Notes: generated by a model not told the origin, from the letters alone. A DNA stretch of 64,000 nucleotides from Hyphomicrobium sp. (GCA_017512425.1 JAFWGI010000015.1:62001-126000); one strand, 5' to 3'. Numbered from the stretch's first letter, positions 10,209 to 19,298 are shown. Translations and numbers: made by a program.

Positions 10209-10676
10209 TCAGGCCTTCGGAGGGCGATCGAGACCGAAGACAACGTCAGGATAGACCCACCCCAGACGTGCCAAGTGATAGCGCATATGATCGCGATAAT
10301 CCGGGGCCCAGTGCATGGACTCCGGCATCATCGATGCACAGCAGTGTCCACCGGTGCCGCACATGGATGCGCCTTGGCAGCCGCAGGTGCCGGGCGTGCA
10401 AGGCGCGTTCTCAGGACGTTGTGTCCCTATCGCTAATGGATCTCCCGGATGAGCCATATCGGCGCGAGCGCCGCCCAAGGTCGCGAAGAGCGGTATAACA
10501 TCGCTTGATTTCTGAACAACCGTCGTGGGCGTGGTTGTCGAAATCACGGAAGCAGGCATTGCTACGGAGGCGGGCTGCGCGTGTGAGTGTCCGGCGTGCG
10601 CAAAGGCGCTCGCAGTGGTCCCGACAAACAGGGCAACCACAACGATCAATCCTTCAAGTACACGCCTTACATTCAC
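10209..10676 (-). CDS. Hypothetical secreted Cys/His-rich protein of the copper operon
   Basis: A 155-residue protein with a signal peptide ending in AFA-HAGHSHA. The middle is low in structure. A dense cysteine cluster (PCTPGTCGCQG, SMCGTGGHCCASMM) is followed by a C-terminal stretch MHWAPDYRDHMRYHLARLG. I do not recognise a named family. The His start and Cys cluster look suited to binding soft metal ions, and it lies between csoR and the DUF305 gene on the same strand. Island 2 has no equivalent; a small secreted protein at 57772 occupies roughly that place there. Confidence 0.7.
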   Translation of the reverse strand: MNVRRVLEGLIVVVALFVGTTASAFAHAGHSHAQPASVAMPASVISTTTPTTVVQKSSDVIPLFATLGGARADMAHPGDPLAIGTQRPENAPCTPGTCGCQGASMCGTGGHCCASMMPESMHWAPDYRDHMRYHLARLGWVYPDVVFGLDRPPKA

Positions 10677-10742
10677 ATTGCGACCTTTCTATTGGTAACA
10701 ATTATAACTCTGACTTCCACCGCGTAAAAGCGCCCCGGCCCT

Positions 10743-11018
10743 TTATCGATCCGACCGCGCCAATACTTCCATCAACTCAGCAACTTTCTTGCGTTGTTCA
10801 GCGGCGTTTCCGCTGGCTATCGCATGCTCCACGCAGTGACCGACATGGTCCTTCAGGACGGCTTCCTCCACCTTTCGCAAGGCGGCGCGAACGGCGGAAA
10901 TCTGCGTGATAATGTCGATGCAATAGCGCTTTTCATCAACCATGCGCGCAATGCCGCGCACCTGACCCTCGATCTTGGTCAAACGTTTCAGACAGAAATC
11001 GCTCGTCGTTTTCTCCAT
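10743..11018 (-). CDS. csoR: CsoR-family Cu(I)-sensing repressor (copy 1)
   Basis: A 91-residue all-helical DUF156 regulator. It has the CsoR copper ligands: Cys in RYCIDI and the His-x3-Cys pair in DHVGHCVEH (C-H-C pattern). The start LKRLTKIEGQVRGIARM is typical of the family. Apo-CsoR binds GC-rich dyads and leaves DNA when Cu(I) binds. Its ATG lies 6 nt after the -10 box of its own promoter with no Shine-Dalgarno sequence, so the mRNA is probably leaderless. It is divergent from copA. RcnR/FrmR specificities fit less well given the context. Confidence 0.9.
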   Translation of the reverse strand: MEKTTSDFCLKRLTKIEGQVRGIARMVDEKRYCIDIITQISAVRAALRKVEEAVLKDHVGHCVEHAIASGNAAEQRKKVAELMEVLARSDR

Positions 11019-11024
11019 ACTTGA

Positions 11025-11083
11025 CTTATACCCCTACCGGGTGTAGGTGTCAAGTAGACATACCCCCGGGGGGTGTAGATTTG
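11025..11083. promoter_or_regulatory. Divergent csoR1/copA1 promoter with two CsoR operators
   Basis: Two 17-bp GC-rich dyads lie at 11029-11045 (TACCCCTACCGGGTGTA) and 11061-11077 (TACCCCCGGGGGGTGTA), 32 bp centre to centre (three helix turns). For csoR (minus strand) TTGACA at 11048-11053 and TATAAG at 11025-11030 are separated by exactly 17 bp, and the first dyad almost fills that spacer. For copA (plus strand) TAGACA at 11055-11060 precedes the second dyad, with a weak -10 at 11078-11083. The layout predicts joint repression by CsoR and induction by copper. Confidence 0.85.
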
Positions 11084-11093
11084 TGAGGCCGTG

Positions 11094-13481
11094 ATGACAT
11101 CAAAAACACAAGAACCCGCAGGGCATAAAGCATCCTGCTGCGCCCATAAGCATAGTGGCCACCACGACCACGATCACGGCCAGTCCCCAGCCTCGGCAAA
11201 CGAAGTCCGCGACCCGGTCTGCGGCATGACTGTTGACCCCCATACGGCAAAGCACCGCTCACTCCATGAGGGGCACCCGTTTTACTTTTGCTCCGTTGGC
11301 TGCAAGACAAAGTTCGACGACAACCCGGCGAAGTATCTCAAAGACCGCGCACCGCCGCCGGTCATCGAAGGCGCGATCTATACCTGCCCGATGCATCCTG
11401 AAATTCGCCAGCCGGGTCCGGGCTTCTGCCCGATCTGCGGCATGGCGCTCGAACCGGAAACGGTGAGTGCGGATACGGGACCAAATCCCGAACTGGCCGA
11501 CATGATGCGGCGGTTCTGGATCGGACTGGCGCTGACGCTCCCGGTCTTCGCCCTCGAAATGGGCGGACATCTGACCGGGCTCAATCATTGGATCGGCCAG
11601 ACGGTCTCCAATTGGGTGCAATTCGCGCTCGCAACGCCCGTCGTCTTATGGGCCGGCTGGCCGTTCTTCGAGCGCGGCTGGGCATCCGTGAAATCACGCA
11701 ACCTCAACATGTTCACGCTCATCGCCATGGGCACAGGCGTGGCATGGCTCTACAGCGTTGTTGCAACGGCTCTCCCGCATGTGTTTCCGGCATCGATGCG
11801 CGTGAGCGACGGTGCGGTGCCCGTCTATTTCGAGGCCGCTGCCGTCATCACCGTTCTCGTGCTTTTGGGGCAGGTTCTTGAATTGAGAGCGCGCGAAAAC
11901 ACGAGTGGTGCCATCCGCGCACTGCTCGATCTCTCGCCCAAGTCCGCACGTCGACTGAGTGCCGACGGCACCGAAGCGGATGTTGGGCTCGATGATGTGC
12001 AAGCAGGCGATCGCCTGCGTGTGCGACCCGGTGAGCGCGTGCCCGTCGATGGCGAGATCATAGAAGGGCGAAGCTCAATCGACGAATCGATGGTCACCGG
12101 AGAATCGATGCCGTTGACCAAATCGACCGGCGATCAGGTGATCGGCGGTACGATCAATCAATCGGGCGCGTTCATCATGCGTGCCGACAAGGTCGGCCGC
12201 GACACCATGCTTGCCCAGATCGTACAAATGGTGGCGCAGGCGCAGCGAAGCCGCGCGCCGATCCAAAAGCTAGCCGATCAGGTCTCAGGATGGTTCGTAC
12301 CTGCTGTGATCGCGGTCGCGTTACTGGCATTCGCAATCTGGGGATTGCTCGGCCCGGAACCGCGCTTCACTTACGGCCTCATCGCCGCCGTCTCCGTTCT
12401 CATCATTGCGTGTCCCTGTGCGCTTGGCTTGGCCACACCGATGTCGATCATGGTCGGCGTGGGGCGCGGCGCTCAGTCCGGCGTGCTGATCAAGAACGCC
12501 GAAGCGCTGGAACGCATGGAAAAGGTCGATACTCTCGTCATTGATAAGACCGGGACGCTGACCGAAGGACGGCCGAGCGTCGTTGCGATCCATACCGCAT
12601 CGGGCATCGAAGAAGCCGAGCTTCTGCGCTTAGCCGCGAGTCTCGAAGTGGCGAGCGAGCATCCTCTGGCCGCAGCAATCGTCCGCTCGGCTAATGAACG
12701 CGGCCTAAAGCTCTCCGCCGTCTCGGAATTCGACTCGCCGATCGGCAAGGGCGTGACGGGGATTGTCGATGGACAGCGTCTCGTGATCGGCAACGCCCGG
12801 ATCATGGAGCAAGCGCAGATCGATACGCAGGCTTTTGACGAGCCTGCCGATCAGCTCCGCAAGGACGGCTCAACAGCGATCTTTGTCGGGTCTGATGACA
12901 AGGTTATCGGTATTCTCGCGATCGCCGATCCGGTAAAGCCCACGACCCCGGAAGCGGTTGCAGCGCTGAAAGGGGCTGGTATCAAGGTCATCATGCTGAC
13001 GGGTGATAACGCGACTACGGCCAAGGCCGTTGCCGCGAAGCTCGGCATTGAGGAGGTCGAAGCCGAAGTTCTGCCCGAGGATAAGGGCAAAATCGTCGAG
13101 CGTCTGCGGCACGCGGGACGCATCGTTGCCATGGCCGGCGATGGCATCAATGATGCCCCTGCGCTCGCTGCGGCCGATGTCGGCATCGCGATGGGAACAG
13201 GCACCGATGTCGCGATGGAAAGTGCGGGCGTGACGTTGCTCAAAGGCGATCTCAACGGCATCGTCAAAGCCCGGCATCTTTCGGCGGCGGCCATGACCAA
13301 TATCCGGCAGAACTTGTTTTTCGCGTTTATCTATAACGCGGCGGGTGTGCCGGTCGCCGCAGGCATTTTGTATCCCGCTTTCGGATTGCTGCTCTCGCCA
13401 GTGATCGCCGCAGCCGCCATGGCATTGTCTTCGGTGAGCGTCATTGCCAATGCCCTGCGGCTTCGCAGCGCGCAAATCTAG
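11094..13481 (+). CDS. copA: Cu(I)-translocating P1B-type ATPase (copy 1)
   Basis: Exports Cu(I) from cytoplasm to periplasm using ATP. About 795 residues: a His/Cys-rich start ([12 protein letters not shown]), a YHS domain (about 40-82, DPVCGMTV with FCSVGC), a heavy-metal-binding domain (about 97-120, [18 protein letters not shown]), then the transporter core with CPC at about 440-442, DKTGT at about 484 and GDGINDAP near 683. The classical N-terminal CxxC HMA domain is absent, replaced by YHS plus HMBD, as is common in this subgroup. A GTG directly precedes the ATG. It is followed by a strong terminator. The paralogue is at 54085-56481. Confidence 0.93.
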   Translation: MTSKTQEPAGHKASCCAHKHSGHHDHDHGQSPASANEVRDPVCGMTVDPHTAKHRSLHEGHPFYFCSVGCKTKFDDNPAKYLKDRAPPPVIEGAIYTCPMHPEIRQPGPGFCPICGMALEPETVSADTGPNPELADMMRRFWIGLALTLPVFALEMGGHLTGLNHWIGQTVSNWVQFALATPVVLWAGWPFFERGWASVKSRNLNMFTLIAMGTGVAWLYSVVATALPHVFPASMRVSDGAVPVYFEAAAVITVLVLLGQVLELRARENTSGAIRALLDLSPKSARRLSADGTEADVGLDDVQAGDRLRVRPGERVPVDGEIIEGRSSIDESMVTGESMPLTKSTGDQVIGGTINQSGAFIMRADKVGRDTMLAQIVQMVAQAQRSRAPIQKLADQVSGWFVPAVIAVALLAFAIWGLLGPEPRFTYGLIAAVSVLIIACPCALGLATPMSIMVGVGRGAQSGVLIKNAEALERMEKVDTLVIDKTGTLTEGRPSVVAIHTASGIEEAELLRLAASLEVASEHPLAAAIVRSANERGLKLSAVSEFDSPIGKGVTGIVDGQRLVIGNARIMEQAQIDTQAFDEPADQLRKDGSTAIFVGSDDKVIGILAIADPVKPTTPEAVAALKGAGIKVIMLTGDNATTAKAVAAKLGIEEVEAEVLPEDKGKIVERLRHAGRIVAMAGDGINDAPALAAADVGIAMGTGTDVAMESAGVTLLKGDLNGIVKARHLSAAAMTNIRQNLFFAFIYNAAGVPVAAGILYPAFGLLLSPVIAAAAMALSSVSVIANALRLRSAQI

Positions 13482-13496
13482 GCAATCTAAATGCAT

Positions 13497-13527
13497 GAGC
13501 CTATCGGCGCGCCGATAGGCTCTTTTT
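13497..13527 (+). terminator. Intrinsic terminator after copA1
   Basis: A perfect 26-bp palindrome, GAGCCTATCGGCG paired with CGCCGATAGGCTC (13497-13522), is followed by five T residues. It lies 16 nt after the copA1 stop and separates copA from the DUF305 membrane gene. Confidence 0.92.
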
Positions 13528-13618
13528 GGAACCTTTTCGATCGACAGCTCGTTTATTTTTCTAGCTTGTCTTTGGGTCCGTGCGATCCGGCGGCACCAAA
13601 CCCAGTTGGAAAATCGTG

Positions 13619-14128
13619 ATGTCCTACGCCCGCTTCGCCGCGATGATCGCGGCTTCCACCGTGATCATGTTCGGTCTCATGTATCTCAACACTTATGCGC
13701 TCGATCACGCCACGTTCAGCCAGACCAGATCATGGATGGCACTGCTGATGGGGGCCACCATGGCGGTCGTAATGATGGGGTTCATGTGGTCGATGTATAA
13801 GAACAAGACCGTGAACGCCGCGATTATCGGTGCGAGCGTCGTGGTGTTCGCGGCCTCGCTCTGGCTGGTCCGCAGCCAAGAGACCGTTGATGATGTCAGT
13901 TACATGAGCGCGATGATCCCGCACCACTCGATCGCGATCATGACCAGTGAGCGCGCGCATATTCGCGATCCGCGCGTCCGGAAACTCGCCGATGAGATTA
14001 TCAAAGCCCAGGTGCGCGAAATAAACGAGATGAAGGCTTTGATTGCCGATCTCGAAGCAAAGCCGGTGCGCGAGGGCGCGAAGGATTTGCCACCCGTATC
14101 GCAAACGCGCTTGGAGCCCGGTCGGTAG
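13619..14128 (+). CDS. Membrane-anchored DUF305 protein
   Basis: About 169 residues from the ATG at 13619 (GTG starts lie at 13580 and 13616). Three membrane helices fill the N-terminal half, followed by a periplasmic DUF305 domain with SYMSAMIPHHSIAIMT and a Lys/Glu-rich helical tail. It is distinct from the secreted DUF305 at 9578 but has the same design as the broken gene at 53637-54082, next to the other copA. It is separated from copA1 by a terminator and so probably has its own promoter. The function is unknown; the copper island context is consistent. Confidence 0.8.
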   Translation: MSYARFAAMIAASTVIMFGLMYLNTYALDHATFSQTRSWMALLMGATMAVVMMGFMWSMYKNKTVNAAIIGASVVVFAASLWLVRSQETVDDVSYMSAMIPHHSIAIMTSERAHIRDPRVRKLADEIIKAQVREINEMKALIADLEAKPVREGAKDLPPVSQTRLEPGR

Positions 14129-14265
14129 TCCGAAAATATAAACGGTGTGGCGTTCGAACTAATTTCATTATTAAAATCAATGTATTGGCTGAGGCATCCA
14201 GACGGGTCTAATTAGATTTCCCATAAAACCACAATAAAATCAATATGTTAAATGACTTGGAAATC

Positions 14266-14376
14266 GTGGCGCGCCCGGACGGGTCCAGTTCGCACCAATT
14301 GCTTGAGTTGCTCGAAGCTCTGAACGACGACTTAGCTGAGTATTCTCAACTGTTTGAGCCTCATCCCGAACCTTGA
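14266..14376 (+). CDS. Putative 36-residue acidic peptide (copy B)
   Basis: A GTG-started frame with core QLLELLEALNDDLAE and tail FEPHPEP. It aligns end to end with copy A without gaps. Differences in the core are Asn/His, Glu/Gln, Phe/Leu, Ser/Ala, Lys/Asn, Cys/Tyr and Tyr/His plus several silent changes. No signal or membrane segment is seen and no family was recognised. The same doubt applies as for copy A: it could be a noncoding leader opposite a conserved promoter. Confidence 0.4.
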   Translation: MARPDGSSSHQLLELLEALNDDLAEYSQLFEPHPEP

Positions 14377-14475
14377 TGCTTCCTGAGCCGGGAAAAAGAG
14401 TGGGAGGAAGATTCCTTCTCGATCCACGGCACGAGAAAACGGTATCAGATCGGTTTGTACACTGTCAATTTCGGC
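14266..14475 (+). repeat. Long repeat, copy B (36-codon ORF plus conserved flank)
   Basis: The direct-orientation counterpart of 3943-4155. Its reading frame opens with GTG GCG CGC and ends at TGA (14374-14376), again 36 codons. The conserved downstream flank keeps TTGACA (14463-14468), a 16-nt spacer and GATACC (14441-14446) on the minus strand. About 100 nt upstream, ATCCAGACGGGTCTAATT resembles the segment CCGGACGGGTCCAGTT inside this copy and may be a further decayed piece. Confidence 0.8.
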
Positions 14476-14539
14476 AACGTCCGAATTTTGGTCACGCTTT
14501 GTCAGCACCTTCGATTCCAACGAGGGGGAGTAGCTCGCA

Positions 14540-14695
14540 ATGCGCAAACCTTTAATCGGCCTTTTGTTGATGTCGGCTCACTTGCTCGCAGCCTGTGCGG
14601 ACGAGCGGCATAATGAATTCAAGACGTGTATGCAGTCCGATGGGTCAACCACAGGCGACCAGCATAAGGGCTATAAGGCGGGTTGCGGGCCCTAG
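14540..14695 (+). CDS. Small lipoprotein, 51 residues
   Basis: A short gene with a clear ribosome site (GAGGGGGAG, 14522-14530) ahead of ATG. The product MRKPLIGLLL... carries a lipobox, LLAAC, at residues 15-19, so it should be lipidated at Cys19. About 32 residues follow, with two further Cys (KTCMQS and AGCGP). It resembles small plasmid-borne lipoproteins in general but no family was recognised. It lies between repeat copy B and the mobilization genes. Confidence 0.65.
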   Translation: MRKPLIGLLLMSAHLLAACADERHNEFKTCMQSDGSTTGDQHKGYKAGCGP

Positions 14696-14741
14696 CCACC
14701 TTCCGCCCAGCTCGCTTGAGCGGTCATGGCACAGTTTGGGC

Positions 14742-15131
14742 ATGATGCCCGAGGACCGCCCGAAACAAACAAGCCGCGTGATTCTGTCGATACCCCTGAC
14801 AACGGAGCTCAAGGCTGACCTTGAGCGGCGTGCGGGGCGGCAGCCAGTCAGTGCCTACGCTCGCAAGGTCTTGTTCCCCGCTAACGACAACGCGCCGCCC
14901 AAAAAGCGCATCGCACGTCATGACCGAAAGGACCGGCAAGCGTTTGCCACGGTTCTGGCCAGGCTCGGGGCAATGGAGGTATCGGGCAGCGTGCAGGAGT
15001 TAGCCCGCCTTGCCCGACTCGGCGCTTTGCCAATGACGCCAGAGGTGGAAGCAGCTCTGCAGCAGGCTTGCGCGGATATCGCCGCGATCAAGGCCCTGCT
15101 GATGAAGGCCCTTGGCCTGCGCAAGCGGTGA
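14742..15131 (+). CDS. MobC-like relaxosome accessory protein
   Basis: A 129-residue basic protein directly before the relaxase, whose start lies 7 nt after its stop. An N-terminal segment (SRVILSIPLTTELKADLE) looks like the beta strand and first helix of a ribbon-helix-helix DNA binder, and an Ala/Leu-rich helical tail follows. Proteins of this size and position help the relaxase open oriT. ATG codons at 14742 and 14745 are both possible starts. The oriT itself was not identified; the upstream interval to 14480 is the best place to look. Confidence 0.65.
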   Translation: MMPEDRPKQTSRVILSIPLTTELKADLERRAGRQPVSAYARKVLFPANDNAPPKKRIARHDRKDRQAFATVLARLGAMEVSGSVQELARLARLGALPMTPEVEAALQQACADIAAIKALLMKALGLRKR

Positions 15132-15138
15132 TCAGCCA

Positions 15139-16494
15139 ATGATCCTCAAGGCTTCACAGCGCGGCGGCGGAAAGCAGCTCGCCCAGCACCTCCTTCGTAC
15201 CGACGAAAATGAGCACGTCGAGACTCACGAGATTCGGAGCTTCATCTCGCACGACCTGACCGGAGCGCTGACGGAGGCGCATGCCGTCAGCCTGGGCACG
15301 CGCTGTAAGCAGTTTCTGTTCTCGGTCTCGCTCAGCCCGCCGCCGCAGGAGCGGGTTTCTGTCGAGACGTTTGAGAGCGCCATCGAGCGAATTGAGCAGC
15401 GTACCGGCCTTGCGGGGCAGCCGCGCGTGGTGGTTTTTCACGAAAAGGAGGGCCGCCGCCACGCCCATGCGGTTTGGAGCCGAATTGATGCCGAGACGAT
15501 GACGGCCATCAACCTTCCCTTCTTCAAAACCCGGCTGCGCGATCTCTCGCGCGAGCTTTATCTGGAAAACGGCTGGAAGATGCCGCGCGGCCTGATGAAC
15601 AGCCGCGAGGCCGATCCACGCAACTTTTCTCTCCAGGAATGGCAGCAGGCCAAGCGCATCGGACGCGATGCCCGCGATCTCAAAGAGCTGATGCAGGAAT
15701 GTTGGGCCGTTTCGGATTCCAAGGCCGCTTTCGTGCAGGCGCTGAAGGCTCGCGGCATTACGCTCGCCAAAGGCGACCGGCGCGGCCATGTGGCGATCAC
15801 GCCCGAGGGCGAAGTGCTCTCTGTGGCCCGCTACACCGGCAAGAAGACCAAAGAGATCGAGAAGCGACTCGGCCCGTCGGACGCACTCCCAAGCGTGCAG
15901 GCGGCCAGGGCGGAACTTGCCAAAGAGCTTTCAGCCAATTTCCTGCGACTGCGGCGAGAGGCTGATCAAGAAAAGCGGCGTGCGCTTGTCCCGCTCGATC
16001 AACAGCGCGCGGCAATGGTTCATGCGCAAAGGACTGAGCGCACGCGACTCAAGACCGGGCAAGAACGGCGATGGGCCGAGGAAACCCGCACGCGGGCGGA
16101 TCGCTTCGACAAAGGGCTAAAAGGGCTGTGGGGCCGACTATCGGGCAAACATGCTGAGGTGCAGCGTCAGAACGAACGCGACGCATACGCGGCTCTTGCC
16201 CGTGATCGCGCGCAGCGACAAGCGGTTATTGATGCCCAAATGCAGGAGCGGCGGGCGCTGCAGACGCAGATCAAGGCCGCGCGCGAACGTCATGCCTCGT
16301 TGCTGAAGGATTTGCGCGCCGATCAGCAGGCTGCAAAAAAGATCGAAAGGCCTGAACAAGCAGCGAAGGTCACCAAAACCTTCACTCAAGAAGCCCGGCC
16401 CACGCCTTCGATGGACGATCGCATCGAGCGCCTGCGTAAGGGTGACCGCGCACCGCGCCGAGGTCGCGATAGGGATATGGATCGGGAGCGGTAA
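15139..16494 (+). CDS. Relaxase/mobilization nuclease, MobA/VirD2 type
   Basis: A 451-residue protein that should nick oriT and pilot the strand during conjugation. The N-terminal domain starts MILKASQRGGGKQLAQHL and contains the catalytic metal-binding motif in VFHEKEGRRHAHAVWSRID (histidine triad region). The rest is a charged, Arg/Gln/Glu-rich helical region typical of relaxase tails. The start at 15139 fits the family start and the spacing from the MobC-like gene. With the coupling protein at 21750 it marks a mobilizable element. Confidence 0.88.
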   Translation: MILKASQRGGGKQLAQHLLRTDENEHVETHEIRSFISHDLTGALTEAHAVSLGTRCKQFLFSVSLSPPPQERVSVETFESAIERIEQRTGLAGQPRVVVFHEKEGRRHAHAVWSRIDAETMTAINLPFFKTRLRDLSRELYLENGWKMPRGLMNSREADPRNFSLQEWQQAKRIGRDARDLKELMQECWAVSDSKAAFVQALKARGITLAKGDRRGHVAITPEGEVLSVARYTGKKTKEIEKRLGPSDALPSVQAARAELAKELSANFLRLRREADQEKRRALVPLDQQRAAMVHAQRTERTRLKTGQERRWAEETRTRADRFDKGLKGLWGRLSGKHAEVQRQNERDAYAALARDRAQRQAVIDAQMQERRALQTQIKAARERHASLLKDLRADQQAAKKIERPEQAAKVTKTFTQEARPTPSMDDRIERLRKGDRAPRRGRDRDMDRER

Positions 16495-16509
16495 TGCTAG
16501 AGTGTCAGC

Positions 16510-17031
16510 ATGACCACGATTCGGTACTTCGCGTATGGATCGAACATGCTGGCAGAGCGCCTTCAAAGGCGCTGCAAATCTGCGCATGCGGTTGGCTCCG
16601 CATGGGTCGATGGCTATGAACTTGTGTTTCACAAGATAAGCAAGGATGGCTCCGGAAAAGCCACCCTGATCAAAGCCAACGACGCATCCGCGCGTGTTTA
16701 CGGCGTCATTTTTTCGATTGATGCCAGTGAAAAGACCGATCTCGATCGGCACGAGGGTCCGGGCTACGCCTGCCAGGACTTCCAAGTTTTTACTGCTCCG
16801 GCCTCACCCGTTGATGCCGTCACGTATCTGGCTCTGGCACAGTCTAGCAACACCGCACTCGTACCCTATGACTGGTACCGTGATCTCGTGATAGCGGGTG
16901 CAGAGCGGAACTCCTTACCCAACGCATATGTCGAAGGTCTAAGAGCTGTGGCGGCTAATCCTGACCCCGTTGCTGACAGACCTGAACGCCTCAACGCCAT
17001 CGACTTGCTGAGCAAGATCGCGGCTTCATGA
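16510..17031 (+). CDS. Gamma-glutamylcyclotransferase-like (AIG2/GGCT fold) protein
   Basis: 173 residues starting MTTIRYFAYGSNML, the glycine-rich YGSN loop that defines the GGCT/AIG2 fold. HEGPGYAC and VTYLA follow in the expected order; the Glu in DRHEGPGY matches the catalytic acid position. The likely reaction is release of 5-oxoproline from a gamma-glutamyl amine or peptide; the substrate is unknown. It follows the relaxase by 15 nt and overlaps the convergent gene at 17026 by 6 nt. Such genes are frequent accessory passengers. Confidence 0.8.
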   Translation: MTTIRYFAYGSNMLAERLQRRCKSAHAVGSAWVDGYELVFHKISKDGSGKATLIKANDASARVYGVIFSIDASEKTDLDRHEGPGYACQDFQVFTAPASPVDAVTYLALAQSSNTALVPYDWYRDLVIAGAERNSLPNAYVEGLRAVAANPDPVADRPERLNAIDLLSKIAAS

Positions 17032-18114
17032 TAAAGCCCCCGATCCCGACAGCGCGAGCCCCCGATATGCCTTGCCGTCATAGGGCAAGGGAATTGCCAA
17101 GGCGATAGCTGCAAAGACTTCGCTGACGGTGTCCACATCGGACGCTGTCAGGCCTTTGCTGGCACACCAGGCTTCGTAGGCTCGAAGAATCTCCTCCATA
17201 GACAGCGCGGAATGCGGGGCAGCGGTCAGCGCCTCCAGGCAAAACTCCTCAATGCAGCCTGCTGGCTTGGCCTGCTGCAAGATTGGCGAAGATGGACCCA
17301 ATGGCGAATTGTGGCCGCTAGCGAGAAATAGCCCGAGTGAGGCCCCGATCTCGACCAGCAGTGCAACGGCGATGGTGAGCGCAAGCCGCACAGGCTCCGG
17401 CTTCTGACCAGTGATCCGACTGAGCAGCGAGGATTGTGGATCGCTATCTTGCCCCGCACCGCTCTCCCGCAGCCTTACGCTCTCTAGCTGCAGGCTGCCA
17501 ATCTGCACGGATAGGCGATCCGCTTCCTGCGCAGCCGCCAGTTCGGCGCGCAGACGAAAATACTCTGCGCAGAATGACCTGCTTTCGCCCTCAGTTGCGT
17601 TCGTGCAATCTCTCGACACATGCCAACGCCTGTTCTGGCGCTTAGCCTCAATTTCTTCTTCCAGCACAGCTGCAGGACGGTGAGTAGGTAAGCCGCCGCG
17701 CCGCGCTTCGAGCGCTCTTAGTGAGCCAAGCACGCGCTCATGCGATTGCGTGAGGCCTTCACGACTCTCGACCAGCGTGCCTCGCGTAGCTGCGGCAAAG
17801 CCGATGGCGCTCAAAAGCGAGAAGCCTGCGAAGAAAGCGAAGGCGAGCGCACCGCTAAACGCGGCCACCATGCGCTTCGCCGCCCAGCTCCAAGCGATGA
17901 AAAACGGAAGCAGCGCTTTGAGTACGTCCGCCGCGGCGGAGGCCGCGCCTAGCACCTGGCCCTCCAGCGGCGTCTTCCCGAGCGAGGCCATGAACAGATA
18001 GTTCATCACGCCGGATACGGCGCACATAACGAGCGCGGCAGTGAAACCAGCTATCGATATTAGCTTCTGCATCGGCTGTGCCCTTGCTGGAGCTGCCGAT
18101 GTAACAGCAGTCAT
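17026..18114 (-). CDS. Hypothetical membrane protein with coiled-coil loop (element backbone)
   Basis: About 362 residues. Two or three hydrophobic helices occur near the N-terminus (IAGFTAALVMCAVSGVMNY, FSGALAFAFFAGFSLLSAIG), then a long charged coiled-coil loop (Glu/Arg-rich, with Cys in SRDCTN and SFCAEY), then another helix (LALTIAVALLVEIGASLGLFL) and a C-terminal globular tail. I do not recognise a named family. The architecture recalls phage or conjugation-associated membrane proteins with a central helical loop. A GTG directly precedes the ATG at 18114. Confidence 0.65.
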   Translation of the reverse strand: MTAVTSAAPARAQPMQKLISIAGFTAALVMCAVSGVMNYLFMASLGKTPLEGQVLGAASAAADVLKALLPFFIAWSWAAKRMVAAFSGALAFAFFAGFSLLSAIGFAAATRGTLVESREGLTQSHERVLGSLRALEARRGGLPTHRPAAVLEEEIEAKRQNRRWHVSRDCTNATEGESRSFCAEYFRLRAELAAAQEADRLSVQIGSLQLESVRLRESGAGQDSDPQSSLLSRITGQKPEPVRLALTIAVALLVEIGASLGLFLASGHNSPLGPSSPILQQAKPAGCIEEFCLEALTAAPHSALSMEEILRAYEAWCASKGLTASDVDTVSEVFAAIALAIPLPYDGKAYRGLALSGSGALS

Positions 18115-18212
18115 CACCCAAGGGTGGGGGCTTCCTTTTCCACCTAGTGGCCGGAAGTCCGCATCGATAACATTCTTAGCATTGTCGTGGCCCAGATACT
18201 CGGAGAGCTTAA

Positions 18213-18955
18213 GTGTCTAGCTTTGCATCACTGGCATCAGCCAACGTAATGTATTGGGCGTTCCACATTTATTGGACGCTGATGTCCATCGGCGCGCTTT
18301 ATGCCACCTACGTTCGTTTGAAATCGTTCTGCTCGTCGCAGCAGCCTATCTGCTGATTGAGTATGGCCCTGTGTGGCCTTATTTTATGTATGTCGCGGCG
18401 ATAGCGGCATACCTAGCGTCCTATTTATTCGTGCTGCTAGGCAAATACACTGAATATTCTGTATGGCTCATAGGCTTCTTCTGGCCGCACTTAATTATCT
18501 TAGCGCTAGTATCTGCCGACCTGGGACATTTCACACCTTATCTCTGCTTTCTCATGGGCGCGCTGGTATTGTGGCTTACCCTATCGGATATCTTTAACAT
18601 CCTGACCGAAAAAATTCCCCACAATAGAACTACGATTATTCTCCATTACACATATTTCTTGATAAATTTGCTATTTTTAATTATTGTTTTCGCTAAGCTG
18701 CACAGCTACTTCGGAGTGCTAATAGGCGGCAGCTTTACATCGCATAATTTTTTCGATGCGTTGTATTTCTCGGTCGTTGTGTGGACTACGCTTGGCTTCG
18801 GCGACATTGTCCCAGCATCGAGTGCAGGCCGGATTACGGTCATGATAGAAGCGTCGCTCGGTCTGATGTCTATGGCGCTCGCCGTTGCCGTGACTCTCTC
18901 GGTTATCGGCAAGCTTTCAATTAACGAGCCGCCTAATGATCAGGGCGACAGTTGA
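18213..18955 (+). pseudogene. Two-pore-type potassium channel protein, apparently frameshifted near its N-terminus
   Basis: The main frame (from about 18315) encodes several membrane helices, a pore loop with the K+ filter TTLGFGD in FSVVVWTTLGFGDIVP, and a last helix, as in Ion_trans_2 channels. Upstream in that frame the sequence is hydrophilic and lacks a good start. In the neighbouring frame, GGAGAG (18202-18207) precedes a GTG at 18213 that encodes a membrane-like start (MYWAFHIYWTLMSIGALYATY). Joining the two frames by one base around 18315-18325 gives a sensible protein. It is either a decayed gene or a sequencing error. The region is AT-richer than its neighbours, suggesting separate acquisition. 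Confidence 0.65.
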
Positions 18956-19031
18956 TAGGCGCCAAAGACGTAAAACAGGCGGAACGCTGAAGGTAACAAG
19001 CTGTAGGATAGCAACGGATTGGCTGATAATT

Positions 19032-19220
19032 ATGATGAATATGCTAGCAAAAATATTTTCGAAAATAAAAATGCCGCCGGATTTGATGCGGGAATTGGCG
19101 CTAAGGCATCAAGAACGCCATGGCGACGCCGAAACGACCAAACAAAATCCGCTGAGGGGTAAGCCTGATCGGCCGTGGCTCGGTCATCTCGATCCGATTC
19201 CATTTGATCGCTTCCTCTAA
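19032..19220 (+). CDS. Hypothetical small protein
   Basis: A 62-codon frame starting MMNMLAKIFSKIKMPPDL and ending FDRFL. The N-terminus is basic and amphipathic and the C-terminus hydrophilic (KPDRPWLGHLDPIPF). No family and no strong ribosome site were seen. It lies between the channel gene and the M16 peptidase gene in the AT-richer cargo segment. It may be a chance frame. Confidence 0.3.
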   Translation: MMNMLAKIFSKIKMPPDLMRELALRHQERHGDAETTKQNPLRGKPDRPWLGHLDPIPFDRFL

Positions 19221-19298
19221 CGCTCCCTATCAATAGCGCTGGTGCCGATTCCAGTTTCGCTAATTTGATTTTTAGCCGTTATTTATTCATAATACATA

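Noticed and set aside
16138..16785. 215-codon minus-strand frame across the relaxase end and the GGCT-like gene
   Set aside because: It is antisense to two recognised genes and has no motif of its own.
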